A stretch of DNA of 64,000 nucleotides from Diogma glabrata (Eukaryota; Arthropoda; Insecta; Diptera; Cylindrotomidae): assembly GCA_963693315.1 (NCBI GenBank), contig OY856186.1, positions 92,053,536-92,117,535 on the forward strand, read 5' to 3'. Each line of letters opens with the position of its first letter. The first letter of the stretch is position 1. A model generated the notes under the pieces. It had not been told where the DNA came from and did no database searches. It saw only the letters and a program-made list of their open reading frames with translations. This document shows positions 35,080 to 47,811 of the stretch, in pieces. The translations under genes and the position numbers were made by a program.

Positions 35080-38000
35080 GCGTGTTTTGAGCAAGTTGAA
35101 CGAATTGCGCGAGATAAGCGAGTTGAGAGAGTTGAGTGAATTACGTCAGCTGAGTGATTTGAGCGAGGTGAACGAGTAGAGAGAGTTGAGTGAGTTAAGC
35201 GAGTTGAGTTGAGTGAGTTGACTAAGTGAGTGAGTTGAATGAGTTGAGTGAGGAGAGTGAGTAGAGTGAGTTGAGTGAGTTGAGTGAGTTGAGTGAGTTG
35301 AGTGAGTTGAGTGAGTTGAGTGAGTTGAGTGAGTTGAGTGAGTTGAGTGAGTTGAGTGAGTTGAGTGAGTTGAGTGAGTTGAGTGAGTTGAGTGAGTTGA
35401 GTGAGTTGAGTGAGTTGAGTGAGTTGAGTGAGTTGAGTGAGTTGAGTGAGTTGAGTGAGTTGAGTGAGTTGAGTGGGTTGAGTGAGTTAAGTGAGTTGAG
35501 TGAGTTGAGTGAGTTGAGTGAGTTGAGTGAGTTGAGTGAATTGACTGAGTTGAGTGAGTTGAGGGAGTTCAGTGAGTTCAGTGAGTTGAGTGAGTTCAGT
35601 GAGTTGAGTGAGTTGCATGAGTTGAGTGAGTTTAATGAGTTGAGTGATTTGAGTGAGTTGAGTGAGTTGAGTTAGTTGAGTAGGTTGAGTGAGTTGAGTG
35701 AGTTGAGGGAGTTGAGTGAGTTGAGTGAATTGAGTGAGTTGAGTGAATTGAGTGAGTTGAGTGAGTTGGGTGGGTTGAGTGAGTTGATGAGTTGAGTGAG
35801 TTGATGAGTTGAGTGAGGTGTTTGAGTTCAGTGAGATGAGTAAGTTGAGTGAGTTAAGTGAGTTAAGTGGGTTGAGTGAGTTGAGTGAGTAGAGTGAGTT
35901 AAGTGAGTTGAGTGAGATGAGTGAGTTGAGTGAGTTGAGTTAGTTGAGTGAGTTGAGTGAGTTGAGTGAGTTGAGTGAGTTGAGTGAGTTGAGTGAGTTG
36001 AGTGAGTTAAGTGAGTTAGGTGAGTTGAGTGAGTTGAGTGTATTCAGTGAGTTAAGTGAATTGTGTGACTTGAGTGAGCTGAGTGAGTTGGGTGAGTTGA
36101 GGAGTTGAATGTCTCGAGTGATTTGAGTGAGTTAAGTAAGCTGAACGAGTTAAGTGAGTTGAGTGAGTTTAGTTAGTTGAGTGAGTTGACTGAGTTGACT
36201 AAGTTGACCGAGTTGACTGAGTTGACTGAGTTGAGTGAGTTGAGTGAGTGGAATGAGTTGAGTGAGTTGAGTGAGATAAGTGAGTTGAGGGAGTTAAGTG
36301 GGTGGAGTTAGTTGAGTGAGTTGAGTGAGTTTGGTGAGTTGAGTGAGTTGAGTGAGTTGAGTGAGTTGAGTGAGTTAAGTGAGTTGAGTGATTTGAGTGA
36401 GTTGAGTGAGTTGAGTGAGTTGAGTGAGTTGAGTGAGTTGAGTGAGTTGAGTGAGTTGAGTGAGTTGAGTGAGTTGAGTGAGTAGAGAGAGTTGAGTTAG
36501 TTGAGTGAGTTGAGTGAGTTATGTGACTTGAGTGAGTAGAGTGAGTTGAGTGAGTTGAGTAAGTTGAGTTAGTTGAGTGAGTTGAGTGAGTTGAGTGAGT
36601 TGAGTAAGCTGAGTGAGTTGAGTGAGTTGAGTGAGTTGAGTGAGTTGAGTGAGTAGAGTGAGTTGAGTGAGTTGAGTGAGTTGAGTGAGTTGAGTGAGTT
36701 GAGTGAGTTGAGTGAGTTGAGTGAGTTGAGTGAGTTGAGTGAGTTGAGTGAGTTGAGTGAGTTGAGTGAGTTGAGTGAGTTGAGTGAGTTGAGTGAGTTG
36801 AGTGAGTTGAGTGAGTTGAGTGAGTTGAGTGAGTTGAATGAGTTGAGTTAATATAGTGAGTTGAGTGAGTTTAATGAGTCGATATTTTTGAGTGGGTTGG
36901 GTTAGTTTAGTTAGTTATGTGAGCTGAACGAGTTAAGTGAGTTGAGTGAGTTTAGTTAGTTGAGTGAGTTGAGTAAGTTGACTAAGATGACTGAGTTGAG
37001 TGAGTTGAGTTAGTTGAGTGAGTTGAGTGAGAAGTGTGAGTTGAGTGATTTGAGTGAGTTGAGTGAGTTGAGTAAGTTGAGTGAGCTGAGTGAGTTGAGT
37101 GAGTTGAGTGAGTTGAGTGAGTTGAGTGAGTTGAGTGAGTTGAGTGAGTTGAGTGAGTTGAGTGAGTTCAGTGAGTTGAGTGAGCTGAGTGAGTTGAGTG
37201 AGTTGAGTGAGTTGAGTGAGTTGAGTGAGTTTAGTGAGTTGAGTGAGTTGAGTGAGAAGTGTGAGTTGAGTGATTTGAGTGAGTTGAGTGAGTTGAGTAA
37301 GTTGAGTGAGCTGAGTGAGTTGAGTGAGTTGAGTGAGTTGAGTGAGTTGAGTGAGTTGAGTGAGTTGAGTGAGTTGAGTGAGTTGAGTGAGTTGAGTGAG
37401 TTCAGTGAGTTGAGTGAGCTGAGTGAGTTGAGTGAGTTGAGTGAGTTGAGTGAGTTGAGTGAGTTGGTTGAGTTCAGTGAGTTGAGTGAGTTGAGTGAGC
37501 TGAGTGAGTTGAGTGAGTTGAGTGAGTTGAGTGAGTTGAGTGAGTTGAATGAGTTGAGTTAATATAGTGAGTTGAGTGAGTTTAATGGGAGGGAGTCAAG
37601 TGGGTGGAGCTAGTTGAGTGAGTTGAGTGATTTGAGTGAGTTGAGTGAGTTGAGTGAGTTGAGTGAGTTGAGTGAGTTCAGTGAGTTGAGTGAGCTGAGT
37701 GAGTTGAGTGAGTTGAGTGAGTTGAGTGAGTTGAGTGAGTTGAGTGAGTTGAGTGAGTTGAGTGAGTTGAATGAGTTGAGTTAATATAGTGAGTTGAGTG
37801 AGTTTAATGAGTCGATATTTTTGAGTGGGTTGGGTTAGTTTAGTGAGTTATGTGAGCTGAACGAGTTAAGTGAGTTGAGTGAGTTTAGTTAGTTGAGTGA
37901 GTTGAGTAAGTTGACTAAGATGACTGAGTTGAGTGAGTTGAGTTAGTTGAGTGAGTTGAGTGAGTTGAGTGAGTTAAGCGAGTTGAGTGAGTTGAAGGAG

Positions 38001-38710
38001 TTGAGTGAGTTGAGTGAATTGAGTGAGTTGAGTGAAATATGTGACTTGAGTGAGTAGAGTGAGTTGAGTGAGTTGAGTGAGTTAAGTGAGTTAAGTGGGT
38101 TGAGTGAGTTGAGTGAGTTGAGTGAGTTGAGTGAGTTGAGTGAGTTGAGTGAGTTGAGTGAGTTGAGTGAGTTGAGTGATTTGAATGAGTTGAGTGAGTT
38201 GAGTGAGTTAAGTGAGTTAGGTGAGGTGAGTGAGTTGAGTGAGTTCAGTGAGTTAAGTGCATTGTGTGACTTGAGTGAGTTGAGTGAGTTGGGTGAGTTG
38301 AGGAGTTGAATGTGTCGAGTGATTTGATTGGGTTGAGTAAGTTGAGTGAGTTAAGTGAATTGAACGAGTTAAGTGAGTTGAGTGAGTTTAGTTAGTTGAG
38401 TGAGTTGACTGAGTTACTAAGTTGACTGAGTTGACCGAGTTGAGTGAGTTGAGTGAGTTGAGTGAGTTGAGTGAGTTGAGTGAGTTGAGTGAGTTGAGTG
38501 AGTTGAGTGAGTTGAGTGAGTTGAGTGAGTTGAGTGAGTTGAGTGAGTTGAGTGAGTTGAGTGAGTTGAGTGAAATAAGTGAGTTGAGGGAGTTAAGTGG
38601 GTGGAGCTAGTTGAGTGAGTTGAGTGATTGAGTGATTGAGTGAGTTGAGTGATTTGTTTGAGTTGGGTGAGTTTAGTGAGATGCGTAAGTTAAGTGAGTT
38701 AAGACATACT
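35080..38710 (+). repeat. 9-bp minisatellite (AGTGAGTTG)n, about 3.6 kb
   Basis: Roughly 400 units of the 9-mer AGTGAGTTG, mostly exact with scattered variants, fill the intron between two transporter exons. Because the unit is three codons, the plus strand reads as long Ser-Glu-Leu runs (35271-35675, 37014-37562 and others); these are artefacts and not genes. Higher-order duplication is visible. The block with GAGAAGTGTGAGTTGAGTGA occurs at about 37026 and 37253, and the block with GAGTCGATATTTTTGAGTGG occurs at about 36875 and 37809. The edges (35080-35260 and 38600-38710) are more degenerate than the middle. Confidence 0.97.
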
Positions 38711-39081
38711 AGTGAGCTCGGTAATCTAAGTAAAATGTGTTTTATAGAATAATTGATTGAGTTAAATAACTTCAGTGGTTAAAGTGAGTTAAAAGTGCAG
38801 ATTGAACCAACTTTGTTGAAGGTATTAATTGAAGTACAGAAAGCTTTGTCAAATGTTCGTCCTTTTGTAAATTAAGATTTATTTAAATGTATTGGACTAA
38901 ATAAATTAAACAATAGATAAACGCATATATCTAAAACTCATACGGATCTGAAAATTCAATATAAAAATTGAGTTGCTTCATGTTATCACAACAAAAACTG
39001 TGTTTTTCACATTTTTTTCCATCTTTACATACAAATTATTTCTATATCTATAACATCCACTACAATAAAATCAAAACTTAC
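38711..39081. other. Remainder of the transporter intron
   Basis: AT-rich. It ends at the minus-strand donor GTAAGT (39081-39076). No feature recognised. Confidence 0.6.
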
Positions 39082-39335
39082 CATTAAAATCGGTTGGCTT
39101 AATTAAAATAGTACGGTGCTGTGCAATTGTAGCTTCGATAATATTTGGTGGGAATAAATTTCTAACTAAATCTAGTAACGTATCAGATGTTAAAACCTCA
39201 CGTCCTACTGGTTCTCCTGTACCATTTGTTGGTAGTGTTTTACCCGAAGTTCCATACCCAGGACGAATTGTCATTACTAAAATTATTCCAAGTATAACAG
39301 CAGCAAATGTTGTTGTAAAGTAGTAGATAATTGCT
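39082..39335 (-). CDS. Eaat: Excitatory amino acid transporter, upstream exon
   Basis: The minus strand reads RAIIYYFTTTFAAVILGIIL then VMTIRPGYGTSG, the typical third transmembrane helix of EAATs. The variable extracellular loop with NGTGEPVGRE follows, and then LLDLVRNLFPPNIIEATIAQ, the conserved LFPPN segment. The donor after ..FN G|GTAAGT and the acceptor ATTTAAG are in phases that fit. The first helices and the N-terminus are not found in the window on this strand, so they lie farther upstream, beyond a long intron. Confidence 0.93.
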
Positions 39336-39788
39336 CTTAAATAAAAAAGTATCAATAAAATTATTATTCAGCTTTCATTACCGCTTAAAGTTAGTTATAA
39401 CTAAATAAAATATATTTCTCACATTATTTAAGAAAATCATTCTTCATGTTTTTCATAAACAATTTTAATTAACGAATTTATGTAACAGCAAAACATTTAT
39501 TATTAAAATAAAAATGAATGTATCAAAACAATTAACAGTATGTGACTTTATTTACATTACTTAAGTTTTATCTTAATGATCTTAATCAATAAAAAACAGT
39601 TCTTATGATATAAGTTGTGATTATTATGTATATTTATTTCCCTGTGAATCATTCTTGATATATTTTTCCTTTTCTATACTAATAAAATAAAAATTAAATT
39701 GAAAGCGAAAACGTTTCGATTCACTAGTGATTAATTGACTTTTATTTGGCGTGGTCGAAATGAAGATTTGTAATAGTACATTATTTGA

Positions 39789-39895
39789 CAAGGTTGAAAA
39801 GTAGGCTATTATTGACCGAGAACTTTTAGATCCTGAGGCGCGTAGCGCCGAGGGATATAATGTTCGAGGTCTATATTAGACTTCTCAACCGAGGT
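39789..39895. repeat. MITE-like hairpin with GCGCGTAGCGC loop
   Basis: ACAAGGTTGAAAAGTAGGCTAT and ACCTCGGTTGAGAAGTCTAATA (other strand) form an imperfect stem around GATCCTGAGGCGCGTAGCG. A decayed relative (TATTATTATTGACCTAGCTT) follows near 40137. Confidence 0.65.
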
Positions 39896-40556
39896 ATATA
39901 TAGAATTTTTTTAACTACTAACACTAATTATCATATTTGCTCTCATTAAATTTTTATATTAGTCATTTTCCATTTCATTTTTTAAATATTTGAAAATTTC
40001 AAGTAGCCTAGAAGTTTAGTTTCATACAAATAAAACGAAACAATTCAATGCAATTATTTTTTGTTTGTGTTTTTTTGTTCATTTAAATTAAAAATAAAAT
40101 AAAATTTGTCATTATTAACCTTGGTAATTGTTTGGTATTATTATTGACCTAGCTTGAGAAAAATTACTTCTCATTGAGGCATTCGAGTAAATAATGACGA
40201 TGTATCAAATTAGTAGTTAAAAATAGTCGATTATACACCAAGGGAGAGAAGTACATCTTTTTTCCCGAGGTTTGTGCCCGAGGTCCAAGCCTTATCACTG
40301 AGTGAGATGACATGCTCTCTCGCGATTTTTCACACGATCACAATATAATTGTAATATGAAAAACTAAATCTAATCAAAGAGATCGAAAATTATAATTTCG
40401 AATCCCGGCACAAAACACACAAAAATTTTTCAAAAGAGTTGTCTAAGAGAGAAGAGAAGAGTTGTCCCAAGAGAAAATGAAAAATGATTTAGAATTGCAA
40501 AATACAAATGATTTCCAATAGTGCTCAAGCTTAACTGTTTACAAAAAAAAACCCTC
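39896..40556. other. AT-rich intergenic or intronic sequence
   Basis: No gene recognised. Includes the weak repeat near 40130-40210 noted with the hairpin. Confidence 0.5.
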
Positions 40557-40963
40557 CTAATAATTTTTTTATTCGCCTACATATTAAAGTGTTACTTTAT
40601 TACTGTGATTTGCAGCCTTAAAGTGTCACTTTTTAACTATTTATTTTGTTGTCATAGTAACGTCCATAAAAGTGAAAAGTATTTGTATGTGTTTAAATTC
40701 TATGACAAATATAATTTTTTATCAAAGCAACCCAGATTACTTTTTCCACATATTTTTATTTTAAAATTTATAATTTTAAATTAGAATAAACAAATTTTTT
40801 TTAAATAGTTTGCTTGCGGCAAATAAAAGATAGTATATGATGCACGGACGTAAGCTATTTTGGACTAAATGTGGGTGCAAATCTCGGCTAGCGCCTCGAT
40901 TTGCAAACTCCACATCCGTCCAAAATCTTTAGCTTTACGTTCTAGCATCATAATGTACTAATG
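40557..40963 (+). repeat. Dispersed repeat, copy B (empty site for the hAT-type MITE)
   Basis: Matches 32275-33510 from ATTTTTTTATTCGCCTACAT through TAATGTACTA, but GATGCACGGACGTAAGC at 40835-40851 is uninterrupted. Copy A has a MITE and a duplicated GCACGGAC there. Confidence 0.9.
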
Positions 40964-41689
40964 TTCATCATAGTATGCGGTTTTCATACAAGTTTGTTTG
41001 AATTTATCGTAAAAAATGTCTGTTTCTAGAAAACTATCATTGTTGTCATGGTATGGTTTGTAAAAGATGTAATTTGCTCCCGCAAATGTGGAAAATTGAA
41101 AGCGAAATTGAACTTTATACACAACTTGTGCAAAAAAAATAATTTGGGGAAATTTTGTTGACAATAAAACATTGCATGTTTGACAAAAGAGTTAATATGC
41201 AAATTCAAAATATTTTTGGATTAAATTCGGTATCTATCATCTCGAGCAAGAAAACCGCATATTCTGTTTCTTACAGTATCTTAAAAAAAATTCTATTATA
41301 AACATGATCTTTTGTCGTGTGCAACCAAATATTCCTAAGGAACGCAAAATCACTTTTACCATCAAATAATGTAAACTGTCAACAAAAAGATGAGAGAAAC
41401 TTTCATCTTAGAAGCGCCAGGAGAAATTGTTATAAAGTTCCTAATAAGGTAGATTTTAGGAAGAGTTTAATCCTAAAATGACATAGCTTTAGCTCTTGCA
41501 TCAGCTAAAATTGCTCCAACATCGCTACCAGAGGGCAGAACTACTCATTTCGCTTTGAATTTCAGAAATGAAAACTCATTTTTTGGGATGAATGGCCCAA
41601 TGGCTCGAGTTCCTTGATCGATCATAGCGATTTGTGGTGAGCCATCAGAGCATTTGCGAACGCATTAATATCGTTTGTAGGACTAGGAT
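40964..41689. other. Intergenic or intronic sequence
   Basis: No feature recognised. Confidence 0.5.
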
Positions 41690-42075
41690 CCCGCGCAGAA
41701 ATTTGTTAAGGCTTAAATAGAATCCTAATCAATTTTGTCCTAGTTCGATTGGGCCCTGATTATAAGTGAATCGCTTTTGCCTAATCAAACCCTGATTAGG
41801 ATAGTCAGATCAGGACCTGATCAAGTTCGCCGTATAAAATTAAATAGGGCAAACCCTAGTAAACTATTTTGTATCAGATTTCCCAACAAGGGGGCGAATC
41901 CGAAAAATCAAATCATCAGCAGTTATATTCAAATAAGGTTAATCTTAAAATGGTATTCTAATTCAGTCCCGGAACAGGCCCACATGAGATTGTACTAAAA
42001 GAGTTTGCCCTTTCTGGCTCTGATAACACCTTGATTGTATTCTGGCTTTCCCTAATTAATTTTTGCTCGGTATAT
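41690..42075. mobile_element. Possible MITE with diverged 40-bp inverted ends
   Basis: The left end CGCAGAAATTTGTTAAGG and on through AATAGAATCCTAATCA aligns loosely with the reverse complement of the right end (GAGCAAAAATTAATTAGGGA and on through AGAATACAATCA). The match is imperfect and no duplication is evident. Confidence 0.35.
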
Positions 42076-42624
42076 TTCAGGCAAACATAACCTGTAATTT
42101 GATCGACATCGACATCGATCGACACCAGCGGAAATAAATGCTTGTCTGCCAAACTACCATTCAAACTTCTTTTAAAACACTAAATAGTCTCACCAAACCT
42201 AGTTTTCCCACCATAATTGTTTCTGTAAAGCTTCTAAATGGTTTAGATAAGGCCGTTTGGAGAAATTACCCCGGTTTTAACGAAGCTACGATTTGTATAA
42301 GACTTCGGAAATAATATCGGTATGTTTTTTTGTAATTTCTGGTTTTCACAAGCTATAGCTTCGGTCAAGTGCTTCTAACGCTATTAAAAAATATAAACTT
42401 TTTCACTGACGATAGATATTTAAATCTGAAACCGGTCTGATTTTTATATTTTTTAAATAAGTTGTTAGAAAATAAAACATTTTTATTAAATTAATAAATT
42501 TAGTAATTGATTAAACATTAAAAAAGGTGACAGAAAATTTGCAATATTTTGTATATTTCTAGACTCTTTGTAACGTAATTATTGTTATTACTATGTTATT
42601 ATTTTGTGATTTAATTTAAACTTT
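42076..42624. other. AT-rich intergenic or intronic sequence
   Basis: No feature recognised. Confidence 0.5.
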
Positions 42625-42705
42625 TGCTTCCTGCCGCATCAAGATTCGAACTCATGTCCTTCGATCGTTTACCCTGCACGCTACCTTTTCGGTAAAGTTC
42701 GGTAT
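42625..42705 (-). repeat. tRNA-like segment, possible SINE head
   Basis: On the minus strand a B-box-like GAGTTCGAATC follows, at tRNA-like spacing, GGTAGCGTGCAGGGTAAACG. This resembles the tRNA-derived head of a SINE or a tRNA pseudogene. I could not close a full cloverleaf, so it is tentative. Confidence 0.35.
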
Positions 42706-43860
42706 AATTCAGGGGCTTACTTTTATTATATATTGTAAACAACAAAAACATATTTTTTTAAAATAAAAATGGTTGTAATTGAACTTCCAATAGGTATCAT
42801 AACAACATGGTGCTGATGAACAAACAATAAGTTAACTTCAAGACTTTAAATAAAGAATATTTTTTACTGTGCAAAACATGTCTAAATATAGTTAAAAAAA
42901 TAGAAGCTATGGTTTCCGCCAGTTTAACATATTTCATTTTCACAAAAAAGTATCGGTAAAACTTCTAAAGTCTTGAGATTGAAGCAATTTTTAAACTATG
43001 AAGGCTGTGCTTCTATTAGAACTGTAAACTGTTACAACCGAAAATATTTCAATCCTAATGACAGCTATAACTTCTATTACTTTTTTCCGGAAGCTTTATC
43101 TAGAGTTGTGAAGATAATTTTCGATAAACCTCCTAATATTAAATATAGAAGTTTTTAGAAGCTTTCACTTGGTGGGGAGAGCCCCTCAGTGGTGGGGAGA
43201 GCCTCTCTGTGGAAGTTCTATCGAACCTTTATAGGAGTAAAATTTAACTAACGTCCAAGTAGAAGCTTTAGCAAAGATGTATTGAAGCTTAAGCTGGCAT
43301 AACTAAATTTGAAAAGTAAGTGTGCTAGTAAGGTGAAGTACTCTATTTTGCATCGATGCATAAGAACGTTAAAATTAACTACAAATATGTATTGCCGGCT
43401 GCTAAAAGGTCGACTATTTTGAAATATTCTTACATCAGTTGCTAGAAACTCAAAACGGAACGGTGCCAGGTGATTTACCACAGGTGTACTGTGAAGAGCC
43501 AATGTCAACTAATGGCCTCTTCACAACTCAAATTCTGTCATTTATAAGTAAAACCATTAGCTTGGTAAAATTTATAAAAAAGGGAACAACAAAAAATATA
43601 AACTAATAATTTAAAAACATAACACTCTGCAATAAATATCTTCCTCATTAAAAAAGTTAAATGTTTTGTTTATATTTTTTGTTTATAATTATTTAGTTAA
43701 AAATGCAAAACTTAAACAATATTTTTTTATATAAATTAAAGTAAATTTTAATATTATGTTGAGTTGATTTTTAGAAATATAGAAGAGTTGAATTAAAAGA
43801 ATCAGTAGAGTTGTTCTTTAAAATTTAAGATAGAATTGTGTTCGAAGATTAAAAGTCTGT
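42706..43860. other. AT-rich sequence with a short direct repeat
   Basis: GGTGGGGAGAGCC occurs at about 43172 and 43191. No gene recognised. Confidence 0.5.
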
Positions 43861-44015
43861 GCTTGGAAGTTAAAGACAAAAGTTTTTGCTTGGAAATTAA
43901 AGATAAAAGTTTTTGCGTGGAAATTAAAGATAAAAGTTTGTGCTTGGAAATTAAAGATAAAAGTTTTTGCTTGGAAATTAAAGGTAAAAGTTCTTGCTTA
44001 AAAATTAAAAAAGTG
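43861..44015 (+). repeat. 27-bp tandem repeat, about six copies
   Basis: Units starting GCTTGGAAATTAAAGATAAA begin at 43861, 43888, 43915, 43942, 43969 and 43996. As 27 is a multiple of three, an open frame of KSFCLEIKD repeats results (43836-44042); there is no sign that it is a gene. Confidence 0.92.
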
Positions 44016-44716
44016 AACTGTGTTTGTTATGTTAAGCAGTAGACTAAAGGAGTGATTCGTGTTATTTAACATTTAAGTTTTCAGTTCACCTAATTTTGTG
44101 TAAGCTTACTAACTGTTTTTAGAGTTAAGTGAAATCATGATATTTGTAAAAAACCAATATATATTAAATTAACAAACAGCTTGAATTAAATCTGAAAAAA
44201 TAATTGAACTAGTGGAAAAGCTAAAAGTGACTTTTATTTTTGTTTCACCTTTTCCCACTTCTGATTATGTTACGATACCACCGCTAAGGCACAACAGTAC
44301 TTCTGGTTCATAAATTCTGCAATTTCTGCAATTTGGCAGGGGCGTCAATTGGGTAGGGCTGGGGGGGGGGAAGGGGGGGCATTGGTCCCCCCAAGGAACT
44401 GATACTATCAATACATCGATTTAATAAAACCATCCAATCGTGATAGAGTTATACACTATAAAAATTTCAATGCACTGTTATTTTGTAAATTCGTCTAATT
44501 TTTAGAAGTTTTACTTAACTAATATACCAATTTTATCGCATACTTTTAATTTAAATATATCTGATAATATAATTATTACGTTACATATTATTTTGGCCCG
44601 ACTAAAGTACAGTTCACCGCAATATTCAAACCGTTATCGTTCTTTGTATCAAGGACTAGAGCGCCACCGATACGAAAGGCGGTCGTATTGCTTCTAATCT
44701 TCTTATGAAATCAGTT
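44016..44716. other. AT-rich sequence with a G-rich block
   Basis: Around 44337-44396 there are several runs of three or more G (GGGTAGGGCTGGGGGGGGGG, then seven G) followed by a run of six C. The rest shows no feature. Confidence 0.6.
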
Positions 44717-44839
44717 TTATAAACAAAACACGATCGTTCTTCCAAAAACGCCGTGGGTGCGTATTTTGACAAAATTCTATCGCACTATAAGGTGCGCGGC
44801 ATTACCGCTTTTAGAAGAACGATTGTGTTTTGTTTATAA
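44717..44839. repeat. MITE-like hairpin
   Basis: TTATAAACAAAACACGATCG with TTCTTC (44717 onward) is the inverted copy of the right end (GAAGAACGATTGTGTTTTGTTTATAA, ending 44839) with one mismatch over the first 26 bp; GGTGCG occurs on both sides of the loop. Confidence 0.88.
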
Positions 44840-46823
44840 GATATTCATCTCTGAGCCAGAGGAAACAAAATATTTCATTAGTATAGCGTTCCTTGAGAAT
44901 TCATAGTGCAGTATTTAACATTCAAATTTCAATTGTCATTGGCCATTGGTAATTTATATAAACTTAAAAGTAAGTACATGCAGAAGAACACAACCTAATT
45001 ATACCTCACTTATTTGGAGAACCCTGACTGTTTGGCCTTTTTTTTTATCTATATCATATTGTACAAACTTTACAAGACTTTTTAAAAACAATAAATTAAA
45101 AACAATTCTAAAATGTAAAATCCTATAACCTATCAAAAGTTTTCTTGATAGTTGTGCTAATTTTTATAAAATGAATGAAAATAATTACGGCAGTAATTTA
45201 AATTTATTGGGTTATTTCCAGTGATTTTAGAATAGTGAAAATTTTATAATGGACAAGCATTATTTTCTAACGACACGAACAAATATTTAAGTTATGTAAA
45301 TATTTTCAGAGTATGTTATGAAAACTTGCTGACAAATTCTTTTCGCTATATGGACTATAATTTTTAATTCATAAAATATAAAAAATTATATGTTTGGTTG
45401 GTTATAACAAAATCCAAAACGTATCCTAAACGTCAATCTTTGTTCATTTTTTTTATACAGTCGCAGGGAGGGAGAAACTATCATTTTTTTGTGGTAGGTT
45501 TTTCTTATGGATTTAAAAGAAGCTCGTAATAATTGTACAATTTTGAACCAAATGAATAATTTACGCACGTTTATGGGTAGTAAACTAACCAGACGTCCCA
45601 CGCTGCGTGGAAATGTCACACATTTCATTGCGTTGTCCCACGGAGAAATCTGTCCCACGAAGCGTCCCACGAAACAAATATTTCCACCACATTTGCCCGC
45701 ATTATCGAAATAATCAAAAAACCTTATATCTACCTACGTACAGTTTGCGCAATATCTTAGTCAAAGCATTGGCTTTACAGTTTTTTCTTGCAGTTTGTAT
45801 AATGTTATGTATATGTTGATCTAACTATATTGAGAAAAAACCAGTGCAATATTTTTTTTACTAAAATAGTGTTTTAACTATAATTTTCTTAGAAATACTA
45901 AACTCAGTTATTTCACTTCAATAATTTACATATCTTTTAATGTCTAACAGATCTACCTCAGCGAAAAGGTTTCTTTGTTTATAGAAACATCTCCCTGGTG
46001 TTTATACGAGAGATCGAAAGTATATTATGAAAAATAAAATACAAAATATTTTACTTAAAAAGACGCAGTTTTGCGTATAATTATAATAAAAAGGTAAAAT
46101 TGGCTAGCCAACCTACAATCATACGAGACATCTTCTTGACAGTTCAAAATAATTTTGCAAACCTCTCATAAGCTAATTTTTTTTATTTAGAAAAATTAAA
46201 CCTATTAAACCTAGCAGAAATGGCGATCTAGAACTACGAAAAAAGCTCTTTGCAGAAAATTTGATTCCTCTTGTATGTTATTCTGAACTCAAATACAAAC
46301 ACAGAAAGTAAAAGGGGAATGCAAAGTGAGAGGGAATATAATATATATTAATCATTTTCTTAGTAATTATAGTTTTTTGTTGTTTTGATCAAATTAAATT
46401 TGATTTTTGATTAAATTGTAAGGCATGTTAGCTGTTGATAAATGGTTTGTAGTATCAACAAGGTTCAGTCAATGGAAATATAAAATTAATCAAAAAATTT
46501 ATTTGTTTACGGAAATCAAAACGTTCACTAATAGAAAATACAGGGAAATGGAAGCAAAAATATAAAATTATTGTGATTTATTATAACTAATAATTCATTG
46601 CCAAAATACATATAAAAGCATGAAATTTATATAAAACGATATGAAATAATGCCAAAACTTTTATAATTTAAATCGTCATTCGTCAATATGTTAACTCTCG
46701 ACTGTGTACAAACGACGATTCGAATCATTGAGGAAAAACGACAAGGAGAAAATGTAATAAAATAACTAATTTATTCTAATTTTCAATGTGTGTGTTTTAT
46801 TCAACAGCAACAAAAATTATTAG
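44840..46823. other. AT-rich intergenic or intronic sequence
   Basis: No gene supported. A cluster of CCCACG or CGTGGGAC motifs lies at 45595-45672 and may be the end of an unknown repeat. Confidence 0.45.
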
Positions 46824-47430
46824 AGGGCTATTATTTTGAAAACGTCTTTTTTTGTTGATTTTTAAATTTTTGATTTTTAAGAAATCTGAAATTTTGATAT
46901 ATTGTTGGCATTGACAAAAGGAAAAAAGTAATTTCTGCTTTTATTTTTTGAGTACTTTGAATCGGAGTTATGCGCGGTTGAATTTTGAGGCTTTTTCACG
47001 TAGTTTTTGGTAATGGTGGCAATGTTTTGTGAATAGGTGCCACAAATTTCATCCGACTTACGTATATTTTTGCAAGTAAAAAGGAAAATAATTGAATAAT
47101 TGAAATAAGTAAGTTTAAAATTAATAACTTTTCTCTTTTCCGCTAGGCGGCGCGTAAAACCTTGGTTTACTTCAAAGCTCATATCTCAAAAAGTAGGCTT
47201 TTTTTTTTTTGTTTTTCACAAATTTTAAAGTAAACATATGCAGCTATGAAATTGAGAAATAAAAAGTCAGCAATTCAATATGGATTTTTTCTTACGATTT
47301 TTTAAAGTTTGGTATATGAAAAATTCACATGTGTTTTTTTATTAAGTTAATAATCCTGTACTAAATGTGGATCTAATAAATTAAACATTTCATATTTTAA
47401 CACCTGCAATAAATTTGAACCATTTTCTGT
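46824..47430 (+). repeat. Left long terminal inverted repeat
   Basis: The minus strand carries an open frame of 101 codons (47182-46877, starting MSFEVNQGFTRRLAEKRKV). The matching frame in the other arm is 49336-49647. The frames exist twice because the arms are copies, so coding status is doubtful. Confidence 0.88.
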
Positions 47431-47811
47431 GCGGTTAAGTGGTTAAAAACTTATTAAAAATTAATTTAAGTTAAGTGGTAAAATAAAGGAATTTAAATTA
47501 TTAAAAGGGTGTGTAAAATGTTTATTCATTTTAAAAAATGTCTATTCAGCCCCTTTTTACTAATTAAAATCTCATTAGAGGCTCATAATTTTAACATTTA
47601 AAATTTCTAATGACGCCCACAAACGGTTTTTGACCAAATTATACTTGCATCCAATCAAAATATATTAAATTGTACCTACCTAATTTTACCTGATTCTACC
47701 TATGTCAAAACTATTTCAAGGGTATATATATATATTGATTGGATTGCCTTATAATCAATTATATTCCAAAATATTTAGAAGACATAACGTTTAGAAAAGA
47801 TAATAATAGAA

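Noticed and set aside
35271..38610. Long plus-strand open frames of Ser-Glu-Leu repeats
   Set aside because: They result from a 9-bp repeat that keeps frame; no start context, splice sites or flanking coding sequence support a gene.
35080..38710. CRISPR-like array
   Set aside because: The repeats are contiguous without unique spacers, and the genome is eukaryotic.
40395..40430. TTTCGAATCCCGGCA resembling a tRNA T-arm
   Set aside because: No acceptor, D or anticodon arm could be paired around it.
43836..44042. Open frame with repeated KSFCLEIKD
   Set aside because: A by-product of a 27-bp tandem repeat; no other gene-like signal.
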